DNA from: Thalassolituus oleivorans MIL-1
Lineage (GTDB): Bacteria > Pseudomonadota > Gammaproteobacteria > Pseudomonadales > Oceanobacteraceae
NCBI RefSeq assembly: GCF_000355675.1
Contig: NC_020888.1
Location: forward strand, 276,001 to 340,000
Reading direction: 5' to 3'
DNA length: 64,000 nucleotides
Below, piece after piece: positions 34,405 through 44,950 of this stretch (positions within the stretch are counted from its first letter, which is position 1; every line of letters begins with the position of its first letter). A program made the position numbers and the translations under genes. The notes under the pieces are model-generated. The model ran no database searches and had not been told where the DNA came from. It worked only from the letters and a program-made list of their open reading frames with translations.

Positions 34405-36608
34405 TTCGGCGTGTACCTGTTATAAATTGGTTTAGTTTGCAGATGACATCTGCCGCGACGGGATGTGCTGCGGTTATGATTTCTCCTTACGCTGCATTGC
34501 TATTTCCGCTATTGCTGCTGTTGGTCTGGTTTACGTTGCAGCTAGGCTGGAGAACACGACAAGAGCCTGAAAAAAATAAACCGATTGCTGATGGAATAGC
34601 CGTAATTGGATTAGCGATCTTCCTCTTTTTATTATTTAAACTTAATTTGCTGGTGGCATTGGGTGCCTTGTTATTCGTTGCTGCGCTAGCCTTGAATGTG
34701 CAACTGCACACGTATCGTCGTTTTTACTTTGCTCAAGTAATGAGTTTTATTTTTGTGTTGGTCGGGGCTGCCGAGGCAACGTCTGGCTTCTATTTGTTAG
34801 CAATAATTGCATACAGTCTTTTCGCCGCCTTTAGTTTAGGAGAAGCTTGGTTAGATCAGGGGGAGCAAATTGAGCATCACGAAAAAAATGAGGTGGTACC
34901 AAAAACGGCTAGCCAGCACAGAGTATTCATAACAGCGGTTATTTTAATTTTGGCTTTTGCATTTTATTTAATCATTCCTCGCCCTCCAGCGTTGAATTTT
35001 GGCGGACAGGAATCCTCAGCCGGTGATTTCTATCATGATGATGACTGGCAGAAGCATGCTGATGACAATGTACCTCCACCACCGAAGAAATCGGAAAGTA
35101 ACGAGGTCGAAGATCAGCGTACACGCTTAGATAATTTTAATGAAATTACTGATCTTTCTTCTTACGGCGATGACGGTAGTGACTATGAATATGACGGCTT
35201 TAATAGCCAGTTTGATATTCGTGAAACCATGGCAAGCAAGGCTGGTATTGATTTGAATGCTATTGTCGCGCGCATGAAAGCGCCGCACGGCAGCTACTTA
35301 AAAGTTCGTACCTTTAATTACTTCGATGGCGAGAGTTGGTCATCTACCAACGAAAATATCAGTCGTAAAGTTAATACTAACTTTATAGGAAAAGTAGATT
35401 TAGACGTCACACGCAAAGGAAATTTCCAGCAAGTTATTACCATCGAAAGGAACATGCCAGCATGGCTTCCTGCCGCCGCCGATCCAGTTTCTATATGGGT
35501 GCCGGCGAGTGTGATTGCACTTGATCAATTCAATCAGCCTTTATTGCCGGGAGTGCTACGCCCCAACACGCGCTATACCGTTAAGTCGGCATTAGAACTG
35601 GTGGATAACCGCCCAATATCGAGAGTGCCACCGCCAGAAAGCGAAGACCTACAACTCACCAAAAACTTTGATGGGCGTATACGCAAGTTAGCGCGCGAAG
35701 TGACACGCAAATATTCGGGCAGTTATGCCAAAGCCATCGCTCTAGAAACACATTTACGCAGTGAATATCAGTACAGTTTTGCTTCGATTACACAATCACA
35801 AGGTCGTACGCCACTGAGCAAATTTCTGTTTGTCGACAAGCAAGGTCACTGTGAATATTTTGCTAGCGCGATGACGATTATGCTACGCAGCTTAGGTATC
35901 CCCGCGCGCTTGGTGACGGGTTTCTCTGTGAATAATAAAAATCCGCTGACAGGATATTTTGAAATCCGTGCAATTGATGGTCATGCTTGGACCGAGGCAT
36001 GGATTGACGGACGCTGGGTAACGTTTGAACCGACGGCGTATTATCAAATTCCTAGCTCACACGAAAGTGTTTTTGCTGCAGAGCAGATAAGTCAATACGC
36101 TCAGCAGGTCGTGCAACTTAGCCAAGTCGGAGACAGCCAAGAGTTTAATCTTGGAGCCATTCTTAGTGCGTTATGGCTAGCGCTATACTCAGGCGTCGTC
36201 ATTATTGCGGCCTACATTAAACTATTTTTATTGAATGCTTGGCCTCTACTGCTGCTGATGTGCGTGATTCTATTTGCTAGTTGGATGTTCCAACCTTATT
36301 GGCTGCCGTATCTGCATGCTTATATGAGCGCACGTAAAATACAGGCTTACACGCCTAACAATGCGCCTGACGCCCTTTATTTCTATATGTATCACCTACA
36401 ACGCATGGCGCAAAAGCACACACCAAAACGTCAGTCGTCGGTTGAGATCGAAGATTGGCTATCGGTCGTTGAAAACCAATATGGTCACCTGTCGGCCATG
36501 CGTACCTTAGCCCATTGTGTCCATAATACTTTCTATCTTGGTGAATATTCAGATTTAGAACAAATTCAACAAGCGGCTTTGGCAGCAGTCGAAGAATTGA
36601 AGAGCTAA
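34401..36608 (+). CDS. TgpA-like transmembrane protein with periplasmic transglutaminase domain
   Basis: A 735-residue protein: several TM segments in the first about 200 residues (DUF3488-like), an acidic linker, a transglutaminase core, one further TM region (about 590-640) and a cytoplasmic C-terminal DUF4129-like tail. The catalytic Cys484 lies in GHCEYFASAM and His528 in GHAWTEAW. The third triad position, usually Asp in a DPT motif, is Glu543 (FEPT). The P. aeruginosa homologue TgpA is essential and faces the periplasm. The substrate is unknown. Encoded with moxR and DUF58, it probably forms one functional unit. Confidence 0.88.
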   Translation: MIRRVPVINWFSLQMTSAATGCAAVMISPYAALLFPLLLLLVWFTLQLGWRTRQEPEKNKPIADGIAVIGLAIFLFLLFKLNLLVALGALLFVAALALNVQLHTYRRFYFAQVMSFIFVLVGAAEATSGFYLLAIIAYSLFAAFSLGEAWLDQGEQIEHHEKNEVVPKTASQHRVFITAVILILAFAFYLIIPRPPALNFGGQESSAGDFYHDDDWQKHADDNVPPPPKKSESNEVEDQRTRLDNFNEITDLSSYGDDGSDYEYDGFNSQFDIRETMASKAGIDLNAIVARMKAPHGSYLKVRTFNYFDGESWSSTNENISRKVNTNFIGKVDLDVTRKGNFQQVITIERNMPAWLPAAADPVSIWVPASVIALDQFNQPLLPGVLRPNTRYTVKSALELVDNRPISRVPPPESEDLQLTKNFDGRIRKLAREVTRKYSGSYAKAIALETHLRSEYQYSFASITQSQGRTPLSKFLFVDKQGHCEYFASAMTIMLRSLGIPARLVTGFSVNNKNPLTGYFEIRAIDGHAWTEAWIDGRWVTFEPTAYYQIPSSHESVFAAEQISQYAQQVVQLSQVGDSQEFNLGAILSALWLALYSGVVIIAAYIKLFLLNAWPLLLLMCVILFASWMFQPYWLPYLHAYMSARKIQAYTPNNAPDALYFYMYHLQRMAQKHTPKRQSSVEIEDWLSVVENQYGHLSAMRTLAHCVHNTFYLGEYSDLEQIQQAALAAVEELKS

Positions 36609-36710
36609 TTTCTTATTCTGCTACACGGTAACTTGTCTTAATCGCGCTCTTACCTCGCGGGTTTTCATGGGGTAAAGTGCGGCATGTTTTATATTGCCGA
36701 GGACATTTTT

Positions 36711-37487
36711 ATGTCTAATACCAACGCGCTGACCCTCTACACCATCAATATGTCGCATTACAGCGAGAAAATTCGTTGGTTATTAGATTACGAAGGTATT
36801 CCCTATATTGAACAGGCACTAACGCCTGCTATCCATACTTTACCGATGCTATTAAAAGGTGGTCGAGGTCAGACTACAGTTCCTTTGGTTCAGCGTGGTA
36901 GTAAACGCGTTCAAGATAGTCCGCGAATTGTCGATTGGTTGGCACAAGAATATGGGCCATTAAAATCTTTACCAGCAGAATCTCTTGATGAAATCATTGC
37001 AATACAGCGACGCTTTGATGCCATAGGCAAGGGTGTTGCGCGTTATTTATATTTGCCAGGATTTGCTCATAAAGCACTAATTTTAGATATTTGGACGCAG
37101 TTTGCGACACCTTGGGAGAGCCGCATTGTACGTGCTGGTTATCCGATTATTAAGCCTATGTTTAAGCTAAAGCTTAAAATTAATAAAAAACATGTCGCAA
37201 TTGCTGAACAGCGTATTGATGCTGAGATTAAGTGGTTGGAAGCACGCATAAAACAAGGTCGTTATCTGGTGGGTGATAGCCTAACCATTGCTGATATTAC
37301 AGCCGCTTCTTTACTTGCACCGTTAGCCTGCCCAGAAGAACATCCAATTTACGGCACGAGTGAATTCCGCGAAAAAATGGCTGGTGTCGCCAAGTTGTGG
37401 GCCGATAGTCCAGCATTACAATGGGTTCGCGATATCTATGCTGCCCATCGTGGTCAAATTTGGCAGGTTATGCCCAACGCAGCATAA
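36711..37487 (+). CDS. Glutathione S-transferase family protein
   Basis: A 258-residue GST-like protein: thioredoxin-fold N-terminus (LTLYTINMSHYSEKIRWLLDYEG, with Ser rather than Cys at the active position; VPLVQRGSKRVQDSPRIVDWL for the glutathione gamma-glutamyl site) and an all-helical C-terminus with LVGDSLTIADITAASLLAPL. The substrate is unknown. ATG 36711 is preceded by GAGGA at about 7 nt, which favours it over an in-frame ATG at 36684. It stands alone between the transglutaminase gene and topB. Confidence 0.85.
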   Translation: MSNTNALTLYTINMSHYSEKIRWLLDYEGIPYIEQALTPAIHTLPMLLKGGRGQTTVPLVQRGSKRVQDSPRIVDWLAQEYGPLKSLPAESLDEIIAIQRRFDAIGKGVARYLYLPGFAHKALILDIWTQFATPWESRIVRAGYPIIKPMFKLKLKINKKHVAIAEQRIDAEIKWLEARIKQGRYLVGDSLTIADITAASLLAPLACPEEHPIYGTSEFREKMAGVAKLWADSPALQWVRDIYAAHRGQIWQVMPNAA

Positions 37488-37605
37488 GTGCTGTCATTTC
37501 ATACTCACGGTCGACTCTTTATGGGCAAGGCTAATCTTGCCCATTGAATCCCTAGGTTAGCGCTATATACTGTACGGATATACATATCATCTACAGTAGC
37601 ATTTT

Positions 37606-39612
37606 ATGCGCCTGATTATTGCCGAGAAACCAAGCTTAGGCCGCGCAATTGCAGCGGTGCTTCCTCAGCCTCACAGTAAAGGCGAAGGCTTTGTGCGCGC
37701 TGCCAACGGCGATGTGGTGAGCTGGTGTATAGGCCATCTATTAGAGCAAGCTCAGCCAGAAGCCTATAACCCCCAATATAAACAGTGGCGGTTAGATCAC
37801 TTACCAATTGTTCCTAATGAATGGCAGCTTGAAGCTAAGGCGCAAACTCGCAAGCAATTAAGCGTATTGCGTAAACTGGTTAAAGAAGCAGATAGCATAG
37901 TGCACGCGGGAGACCCAGATCGTGAGGGGCAACTATTAGTAGACGAGGTTATTGCCTTTTTAAAAGTGCCAGCGACAAAACGCTCATCCATGCAGCGTTT
38001 ATTGGTGAGTGATTTAAATCCCCAAGCGGTCACCCGCGCCTTGCAACAGCTACGTCCTAATAAGGATTTTATTCCGCTGTCTGTATCGGCTTTGGCGCGC
38101 TCTCGTGCCGATTGGTTATACGGAATTAATTTAACCCGAGCTTATACGTTAAAAGGCCAACAGGGCGGTTTGAAAGCGGTGTTGTCAGTCGGTCGCGTGC
38201 AGACACCAATTCTAGGTTTAATTGTGCGCCGAGATAATGAAATTGCCGACTTTATTAGCAAGCCATTTTATGAAGTGTTCGCGGCGCTACATTTAAATGC
38301 CGAACAGCCGCTGAGTTTTTATGCAAAGTGGCTACCCAGCGAATCTTGCCAAGCGCACCAAGATGATGAGGGCCGTGTACTGAATCCTAAGCTTGCACAT
38401 AATGTCGCTCAACGTATTCGCCAGCAAGCGGCAAGCGTGACCAGTATTGAGCGAAAATTAAAAAAACAAGCAGCACCCTTGCCGTATAATTTATCGTCGC
38501 TGCAAATTGATGCGGCAAAAGCCTTCGGTTTAAGTGCGCAGCAAGTATTAGATAGCTGCCAATCGCTATACGAAAAACATCAGCTAATTACTTACCCGCG
38601 TTCCGATTGCCGTTATTTACCGACAGAACATTATGCGCGTCGCAGTGTGGTATTGTCCGCCATTGCTAACAGTGCCAATGAACTGGCTAGTGGAGTAGCA
38701 CAAGCTGACACGCAATATCGCAGTAAAGCGTGGGACGATAAAAAGGTGGAAGCGCATCATGCGATAATTCCTACCGAAAAATCGTTGGATATTCAGCGTT
38801 TATCAAGGTATGAGCAGAAAGTTTACCAATTGATTGCGCGCCAATATGTGATGCAGTTTTATCCTGCGTTCGAATATGCCGATACGCGCATTGAATTAGA
38901 TATTGCCGGTGGTGTGTTTGTCGCCACCGAGCGAGAAACGATAAAACTCGGTTGGAAACAACTGCTTCCAGCTCGTAAACAGTCGGATCAAAACGCCGAT
39001 CAAGATCCAAGTCGCCCATCGTTGCCTAAATTAGAAAAGGGGCAAGTCCTGTGGAGTGGCGAACCGGATGTGCAAGAAAAGAATACTCAGCCACCGGCGT
39101 ATTTTACCGATGCTACTCTGCTGGCGGCAATGACAGGCATTGCTCGTTTTGTTACAGATTCTGAATTGAAAAAAATATTAAAAGAAACCGACGGTCTCGG
39201 TACCGAAGCGACGCGCGCCGGAATCATTGAACTGCTTTTTAAACGCCGATTTCTACAGCGTGAAGGAAAAAGTATTCGCGCAACCGATTTAGGTAAAGCG
39301 CTGGTAGCGGCCTTGCCCGAAGCCTGTACCTTGCCGGATATGACTGCCCAGTGGGAAAAGCAATTAAATGACATTACCCAAAAGCTATTAAACTACGATC
39401 AATTTATGCAACCTCTTGCTCTTCAATTAGACGCATTAATTAACCAAGCCAAGCAGCTAGATATCGGACGTTTTGGTGGCATTTCCATGCCTGCGTTTAA
39501 ACCAAGAAAAGGCGGCTCTGCAGTAAGAAAGTCGACGGCACCGCGCAAGTCAGCTAGCACAGATAAATCAACTAGGTCGATTAAATCAAAGCGCAAACCT
39601 AAAGCTTGGTAA
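37606..39612 (+). CDS. topB: DNA topoisomerase III
   Basis: A 668-residue type IA topoisomerase. The Toprim domain is at the N-terminus ([29 protein letters not shown]), and the active-site Tyr lies in [13 protein letters not shown] near residue 335. The C-terminal about 45 residues are a basic Lys/Arg/Ser tail likely to bind DNA. TopB decatenates DNA and resolves recombination intermediates, usually with RecQ. The length matches the E. coli enzyme. No strong Shine-Dalgarno precedes the ATG. Confidence 0.95.
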   Translation: MRLIIAEKPSLGRAIAAVLPQPHSKGEGFVRAANGDVVSWCIGHLLEQAQPEAYNPQYKQWRLDHLPIVPNEWQLEAKAQTRKQLSVLRKLVKEADSIVHAGDPDREGQLLVDEVIAFLKVPATKRSSMQRLLVSDLNPQAVTRALQQLRPNKDFIPLSVSALARSRADWLYGINLTRAYTLKGQQGGLKAVLSVGRVQTPILGLIVRRDNEIADFISKPFYEVFAALHLNAEQPLSFYAKWLPSESCQAHQDDEGRVLNPKLAHNVAQRIRQQAASVTSIERKLKKQAAPLPYNLSSLQIDAAKAFGLSAQQVLDSCQSLYEKHQLITYPRSDCRYLPTEHYARRSVVLSAIANSANELASGVAQADTQYRSKAWDDKKVEAHHAIIPTEKSLDIQRLSRYEQKVYQLIARQYVMQFYPAFEYADTRIELDIAGGVFVATERETIKLGWKQLLPARKQSDQNADQDPSRPSLPKLEKGQVLWSGEPDVQEKNTQPPAYFTDATLLAAMTGIARFVTDSELKKILKETDGLGTEATRAGIIELLFKRRFLQREGKSIRATDLGKALVAALPEACTLPDMTAQWEKQLNDITQKLLNYDQFMQPLALQLDALINQAKQLDIGRFGGISMPAFKPRKGGSAVRKSTAPRKSASTDKSTRSIKSKRKPKAW

Positions 39613-40026
39613 TCGTTCGTTGTCGGCAAACACCCAATGCCGTCCCCATAACTCACGGCTGAATGGATGCGTATTTGCTATGCAAATATCACCGATATTG
39701 GCCTGACGAATATGACAAATTGCGGTTTACTTTCGATCGAATGGTGCTGCACTAGCCCAGCCATCTTTGTGCGGACCTATAGCACCACCGCCTGGGTCAA
39801 ACCGGTGAAATTAAAGCAAAGGTCAGTTGGAGTGTTGGCGCTCATGCCAGGGAGTTTGCATATAGCATTGTCTTTCGTTAAGTGATTGGACACGCAGTTT
39901 AAGGACCATCTGCATTTTTCTTTATGTCATTTTACTGTATACGCTGGCTTTAGTCGTTTTACTTCATTAGCTGTTCACATATGATAAGACCTGCGATCAA
40001 CAATAAAAAACCGAAGGATACGCATT
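39613..40026. other. 414-nt intergenic region with possible gene remnant
   Basis: No convincing gene. On the minus strand 39810-39613 reads as about 66 codons with a single in-frame TAA (39727-39729). The two parts, containing GGGAIGPHKDGWASAAPFD and [19 protein letters not shown], look protein-like but match nothing I recognise. A 72-codon plus-strand frame (39667-39885) lacks a ribosome-binding site. The right-hand part is AT-rich and should hold the promoter of the lipoprotein gene, whose start is preceded by GAAGGA (40013-40018). Confidence 0.4.
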
Positions 40027-40863
40027 ATGAGCTTTCGAGCCCTCTTTCTAGTAGCGCTACCCCCTATGTTTGTTGCATGTGGCGGTGATTCTGGTGGTAG
40101 CTCGTCTCCTGCGATCAATGTAACAATTTCAGAAGATTTAAAAGGACGCGCAAGCGAACCTGATTTAACTTCAACACCGGTTGAAAATTACCAAGCCGTT
40201 GCTTTGAATACCTTATTGACCAGTTATGTTGTCGAAGACAGCTGGGTCGATGTTTATTACACGGCGGCAATCACTGGGGATGTGGCGGTTGTGCTCTCTA
40301 GCGCTGCTGAGAATCTTGATTTATTGGTATCAGATTTTACCGGTCTGAATACCTTAGCCTCGAGTAAAGGCGACACATCGGATGAACGCTTAGTCTTTAC
40401 TGCAACCAGTGGTTTTACCTATCGAGTTCGAGTTAAGTCTGAGGGTGGCTCTGATAACTTTCAAGTTAGGTTTGCAGCGGCTAATCGTGAAACGTTAGGG
40501 CTTACAGAAAATGAATATTTTGTAAAATTCACGACCAGCAATGACACCGACTGCGTAGGTTTAGGTTACACCCTTAAAAGTACAGAAAGCTTAGTTATTA
40601 ACTGGAAAAACGGTTACATAATTAATGAAAATGAGCGCATGAATTTTAGCTCGGTAAGTGGCACCACCTTTGTTATTGAAGAAAATAGCAATGACACAAT
40701 TCTCGGTCTCAATACCGTCAATAATTATAAATTACAGTTGACGCTTGATGCCGAAACTGGATTGATTTCGGGCTCCGAATTTAGCGAGAAAGCCTACGCT
40801 TATGCTGGTGATAGTCTCGAGTGTCGTTTATCTATTGATATGACGGGGCTAATCGTCCTATAA
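40027..40863 (+). CDS. Putative lipoprotein with PPC-like domain
   Basis: A 278-residue secreted lipoprotein: a short signal sequence with lipobox FVAC (acylated Cys18), a Gly/Ser-rich spacer and then a beta-rich region. Residues about 75-150 (VVLSSAAENLDLLVSDF ... GFTYRVRVKSEGGSDNFQVRF) resemble the bacterial pre-peptidase C-terminal domain. The remainder (about 160-278) has two cysteines (Cys178 and Cys268 region) that could form a disulfide. No enzymatic domain is seen. It stands alone and is followed by a strong bidirectional terminator. Confidence 0.72.
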   Translation: MSFRALFLVALPPMFVACGGDSGGSSSPAINVTISEDLKGRASEPDLTSTPVENYQAVALNTLLTSYVVEDSWVDVYYTAAITGDVAVVLSSAAENLDLLVSDFTGLNTLASSKGDTSDERLVFTATSGFTYRVRVKSEGGSDNFQVRFAAANRETLGLTENEYFVKFTTSNDTDCVGLGYTLKSTESLVINWKNGYIINENERMNFSSVSGTTFVIEENSNDTILGLNTVNNYKLQLTLDAETGLISGSEFSEKAYAYAGDSLECRLSIDMTGLIVL

Positions 40864-40870
40864 ATAAAAA

Positions 40871-40902
40871 GCCGCCATTAACTTAGTTAATGGCGGCTTT
40901 TT
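40871..40902. terminator. Bidirectional intrinsic terminator between lipoprotein gene and ilvE
   Basis: A perfect stem of at least 11 bp with a GCCGCC/GGCGGC core (40871-40883 with 40885-40897) has an A-run on its left and TTTTT on its right, giving a U-tract in both directions. It lies between the convergent lipoprotein and ilvE genes. Confidence 0.92.
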
Positions 40903-40926
40903 ATTGCCTGTTAGTTCAGTAATAAA

Positions 40927-41856
40927 TTACTTTACTAAGGTCAACCATTCTGGTTTAAACGGTGCTTTACCCGTTACTGTATCGAAGTACATATTTTGTA
41001 GCTTCTCAGTCACTGGGCCACGGCTACCAGCGCCGATTACGCGACCATCCAATGATTGAATCGGCAATACTTCTGCGGCAGTACCGGTAAAGAAAGCTTC
41101 ATCGGCGATATACACTTCATCGCGGGTGATGCGCTTTTCACGTACTTCAATACCCATTGAGCGTGCCATTTCCATAATGGTACGACGGGTAATACCGTCT
41201 AAACATGATGTCAGTTCTGGCGTGTACATAACGCCATTACTCATCATAAAGAAGTTTTCACCAGACCCTTCAGCTACGTAGCCTTCGTTATCCAGTAATA
41301 GTGCTTCTTCGCAGCCGCTGTCTAATGCTTCACGTAGGGCTAACATGGAGTTCATGTAGTTGCCGTTCGCTTTTGCTTTACACATAGTGATGTTGACATG
41401 GTGACGCGTGTAACTAGAAGTACGAATTTTAATACCTTTAGTTTTCGCTTCTTCGCCCATGTACGCCGGCCATTCCCAAGCCGCAACCATCACATGCACT
41501 TTTAGATTTTCAGCACGTAAGCCCATACCTTCAGAACCATAAAACGCCATGGGGCGAATATAAGCACTGTTCAGGTTGTTTTCACGCACAGCGGCGCGAT
41601 GCGCTTCGTTAATTTCTTCTTTGCTATACGGCAGCTTCATATTCAGGATATGGGCCGAGTTAAACAGGCGCTGGGTGTGTTCCTGCAAACGGAAAATTGC
41701 TGCACCCTGTGCCGTCTCGTATGCCCGCACACCTTCAAAAACGCCCATGCCGTAATGCAAGGTATGAGTTAATACGTGGACTTTCGCTTCGCGCCAGTCA
41801 ACCATCTCTCCGTCTAGCCAGATCAGACCATCGCGGTCGGACATGGAAGGTAGCAT
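40927..41856 (-). CDS. ilvE: Branched-chain amino acid aminotransferase
   Basis: A 309-residue fold-type IV PLP enzyme for the last step of leucine, isoleucine and valine synthesis. Visible are HTLHYGMGVFEGVRAY, the PLP-lysine segment MCKAKANGNY, EALLLDNEGYVAEGSGENFF and GTAAEVLPI. ATG 41856 with GAGG about 6 nt upstream matches the family N-terminus; a TTG further up at 41871 is not needed. It lies 51 nt downstream of glnE on the same strand. Confidence 0.95.
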   Translation of the reverse strand: MLPSMSDRDGLIWLDGEMVDWREAKVHVLTHTLHYGMGVFEGVRAYETAQGAAIFRLQEHTQRLFNSAHILNMKLPYSKEEINEAHRAAVRENNLNSAYIRPMAFYGSEGMGLRAENLKVHVMVAAWEWPAYMGEEAKTKGIKIRTSSYTRHHVNITMCKAKANGNYMNSMLALREALDSGCEEALLLDNEGYVAEGSGENFFMMSNGVMYTPELTSCLDGITRRTIMEMARSMGIEVREKRITRDEVYIADEAFFTGTAAEVLPIQSLDGRVIGAGSRGPVTEKLQNMYFDTVTGKAPFKPEWLTLVK

Positions 41857-41907
41857 AAGGACCTCACTCAAAATTCGTAAAATGTTGTTGGCCAGCTGAC
41901 TCAGATT

Positions 41908-44820
41908 TTAGATATCAGCCTCTAACCAGAGTTTCCACAGTCGGATTACATCGCTGCGTCGTACATCAAAGCCCAGTCTGGATTGGGTGTCATAGTCCAG
42001 TAACAGGGATTGCTTCTGTAATGCACGCCGGTGAGTTTCGGCTCGGTAGGACAGGTAGGTTTCCTGCAGGGTCTGACGATCTTGTGGATTCATCAGGCCA
42101 ACTTGCGCGAAGGCATCCAACAAACGCATGTTGTCTGTAACAGCCAACAGCGCTGGGTGTTGGTGTGACCACGCCAGTACTCCGTATTGAACCAGAAACT
42201 CGATGTCAACAATACCCCCCGCGTCTTGTTTGAGGTGAAATTGCTGGCCGCTCGTATCTTTGGAGCCAAGATTATCCCTCATTTTTTGTCGCATGGCTCG
42301 CACTTCTTCGCGCAGGGCAGGGATATTACGCGGTCTTGATAAAATGCCTTCGCGCACTTTTTTTGTTGCCGCGGCCAGTGCGGCTTGTCCGCAGAGTATT
42401 CGCGCTCGTACTAAGGCTTGGTGCTCCCATGTCCATGCGTGCTTTTCTTGGTATTCGCTGAAGGCTTTTAACGAGGTAACTATCATGCCGGAGTTACCCG
42501 ACGGGCGTAGCCTTAGATCAACTTCATATAAGTCACCGGAGCGGGTTTGCGTCGTGAGAATGTGCACCATGCGTTGGCCCATACGGGTATAAAATACGCC
42601 GTTATCTAAGCTGCGCTCGCCGTTAGTCGCTTTGCCAGCAATCCCATTGTGAATAAACACTAAATCCAGATCGGAGCTATAACTGATCTCGAGGCCACCT
42701 ACCTTGCCGTAGCCAAGAATGAGAAACTCAGGCTCAGCAACAGCGTCATTATTGGCATCGGTCGGGTAGCCATATTTATCGACCATTTGCTGCCAAGCTA
42801 GATTCATAACCGTTGTCAGTGTGACCTCGGCCAGCCACGTCAGATAATCACTCACCTGCATTAGGGTTAGTGCTTCCATTACCTCACAGGCGGCGGCACG
42901 TAATTTGTGGGCACGCACAAATTGCCTGAGCTGCTCCATTTGCTGTTCTAAATCATCAGGATCGATGCGCAATAGGCGCAGGTGCAGCTCTTCGCGCAGT
43001 TCAGCAGCTGATGGCAAGCGATATAAGCTAGTAACGTCGAGTAACTCATCTAACAACAGCGGGGTTTGAGTGATGTATTCAGCTACCCAGCTGGAGGCAT
43101 TACATAAGCGCACAAGTTGCTTCAGTGCCTGTGGATTTTCTTTTAATAACACTAAATAAGCTGTTCGGCGTAGCACCGCTTCCAATAAGGGAATTAACCG
43201 CTCTAGTGTTGTTAGTGGTGCTGTTTGCAGCCATAATTTCTGCAGCAGTAGAGGCATTAATTCTTCTAAACGCTCGCGCCCAACTTGCTGCATATTGAGT
43301 ACGGCGCGGGATTCACGAAAGGTCGAAAGCTTATCTTGTACTTCCTTGGCGTTAGCACAGGGATGCTCAGCTAAAAATTCATCCGCAGCAGCGCCTGTTA
43401 ATTCACCGTGCCACAAATCTAGCCAGGCATGATTGAGCGCCGACGAGTCTTGCTCACTATCCTCGTCATTAGCGACAATTTGTGCAAAGTGGTGGCTAAC
43501 ATTTTGTCGATGCGTCGATAGCTGCTGCAAGTAGGTTGGCCAATCGCTGCAGTTCATCGCCCAAGCAATACGCGCCTGATCAAGTTCATTTTGTGGCAGC
43601 TGTTGGGTTTGTTCGTCGGCTAATGCCTGAATGGCGTGCTCACTGTCACGCAAAAATAAATAGGCACTGCGTAATTGTTCACAGGCTTCAATCGGGAGAT
43701 AACCTTCGGCAGCAAGGATGTCGAGCACGCGGCATAGTTCGCGTGTTTGTAGTAGCCGGTCTTGGCCGCCACGAATTAATTGGAAGGCTTGTACAATAAA
43801 TTCGACTTCGCGAATACCACCCGACCCCAGCTTAACGTTGTCTTGTAGACCGCGACGACGCACTTCTGCATTAATCATATCTTTCATCGAACGTAAAGAC
43901 GCAAACGCGCTGTAATCAACATACACCCGATAGGTAAACGGGCGCAGAATGCTAAGCAATTCTTTGGCGGCGAGGCTAGTTTCACCGTTCATAACGCGCG
44001 CCTTCACCATCGCGTAGCGTTCCCAATCTCGACCTTGGCTTTCGTAGTAATTTTCCAGTGAAGTGAAATTCATTACCAACGGGCCGCTTTGACCATAGGG
44101 GCGCAGGCGCATGTCGGTGCGAAAGACAAAGCCATCAACCGTGTGTTTATCTAGTGCCTGTATTAATTTTTGTCCAAGCTTAACGAAGTATTCTTGGTTA
44201 CTAATTACCTTAGGACCAGAGGTATCACCACTGTCGGGGTAAGTAAAAATAAGGTCGATATCCGAACTTAAATTTAATTCGTAAGCGCCAAGTTTACCCA
44301 TGCCCAACACCAGCATTTGCTGTTCTTCACCACTTTCTTTACTCAGGGGCTTGCCGTGACGCGCAATTAAATCAGTCGCTAAGAAATCGAGGCTGCGACA
44401 GACGCATTCATCCGCTAATTCCGATAGGACTCGCGTGGTATCTAAGGTATTTCCTAAGCGCAGTAAGTCGCGCCAAATAATATGCACCATAGCGCGACGA
44501 CGCAGATGGCGTAGCGCCGCATGCCAGTCGTCATCGGTTTTCGCATCCTGGGAGAATTCATTTAGCCACTGGCGAATATCGCCTCGCTTCAATGGTTGCG
44601 ACAGGGTGTCGGTACGCAATGCGTGAGCGAAGTATTCACCTTGATGGGGCAATGCATCGACAACATAGTCGCTTAAACACAAGACTTTTTGCAGGCGTTG
44701 CTGTTGTTCATGTTCAAGGCTTTGCCAAAGATTGAGCCAATCAAAACCGTGATGTGAGTACGCATCGGCTATGGTTGCTTGAATGTGTTGCCAATGAGCG
44801 GAAATTGGGCCGGGAAGCAT
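41908..44820 (-). CDS. glnE: Bifunctional glutamine synthetase adenylyltransferase/deadenylase
   Basis: A 970-residue cytoplasmic enzyme that adenylylates and deadenylylates glutamine synthetase in response to PII and glutamine. It contains two nucleotidyltransferase domains: an N-terminal deadenylase with LGMGKLGAYELNLSSDIDL near residue 175, and a C-terminal adenylyltransferase with LGYGKVGGLEISYSSDLDL near residue 705, separated by a helical regulatory region. The length is normal for the family. ilvE follows, as it does in pseudomonads. Confidence 0.97.
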   Translation of the reverse strand: MLPGPISAHWQHIQATIADAYSHHGFDWLNLWQSLEHEQQQRLQKVLCLSDYVVDALPHQGEYFAHALRTDTLSQPLKRGDIRQWLNEFSQDAKTDDDWHAALRHLRRRAMVHIIWRDLLRLGNTLDTTRVLSELADECVCRSLDFLATDLIARHGKPLSKESGEEQQMLVLGMGKLGAYELNLSSDIDLIFTYPDSGDTSGPKVISNQEYFVKLGQKLIQALDKHTVDGFVFRTDMRLRPYGQSGPLVMNFTSLENYYESQGRDWERYAMVKARVMNGETSLAAKELLSILRPFTYRVYVDYSAFASLRSMKDMINAEVRRRGLQDNVKLGSGGIREVEFIVQAFQLIRGGQDRLLQTRELCRVLDILAAEGYLPIEACEQLRSAYLFLRDSEHAIQALADEQTQQLPQNELDQARIAWAMNCSDWPTYLQQLSTHRQNVSHHFAQIVANDEDSEQDSSALNHAWLDLWHGELTGAAADEFLAEHPCANAKEVQDKLSTFRESRAVLNMQQVGRERLEELMPLLLQKLWLQTAPLTTLERLIPLLEAVLRRTAYLVLLKENPQALKQLVRLCNASSWVAEYITQTPLLLDELLDVTSLYRLPSAAELREELHLRLLRIDPDDLEQQMEQLRQFVRAHKLRAAACEVMEALTLMQVSDYLTWLAEVTLTTVMNLAWQQMVDKYGYPTDANNDAVAEPEFLILGYGKVGGLEISYSSDLDLVFIHNGIAGKATNGERSLDNGVFYTRMGQRMVHILTTQTRSGDLYEVDLRLRPSGNSGMIVTSLKAFSEYQEKHAWTWEHQALVRARILCGQAALAAATKKVREGILSRPRNIPALREEVRAMRQKMRDNLGSKDTSGQQFHLKQDAGGIVDIEFLVQYGVLAWSHQHPALLAVTDNMRLLDAFAQVGLMNPQDRQTLQETYLSYRAETHRRALQKQSLLLDYDTQSRLGFDVRRSDVIRLWKLWLEADI

Positions 44821-44950
44821 GGTCTTCTTACCTGAAACGATTAGACCATTACTTTAGCTGCTGAGGCGCTATCTTGGAATGTGGAATACCAAGTTTGAAT
44901 AATTTAGGTGGTGGCTAACATGTGATAGCCACCACTACGCGATAGCGGGC

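Noticed and set aside
39667..39885. 72-codon plus-strand frame between topB and the lipoprotein gene
   Set aside because: No ribosome-binding site and no recognisable sequence; kept only as part of the intergenic description.
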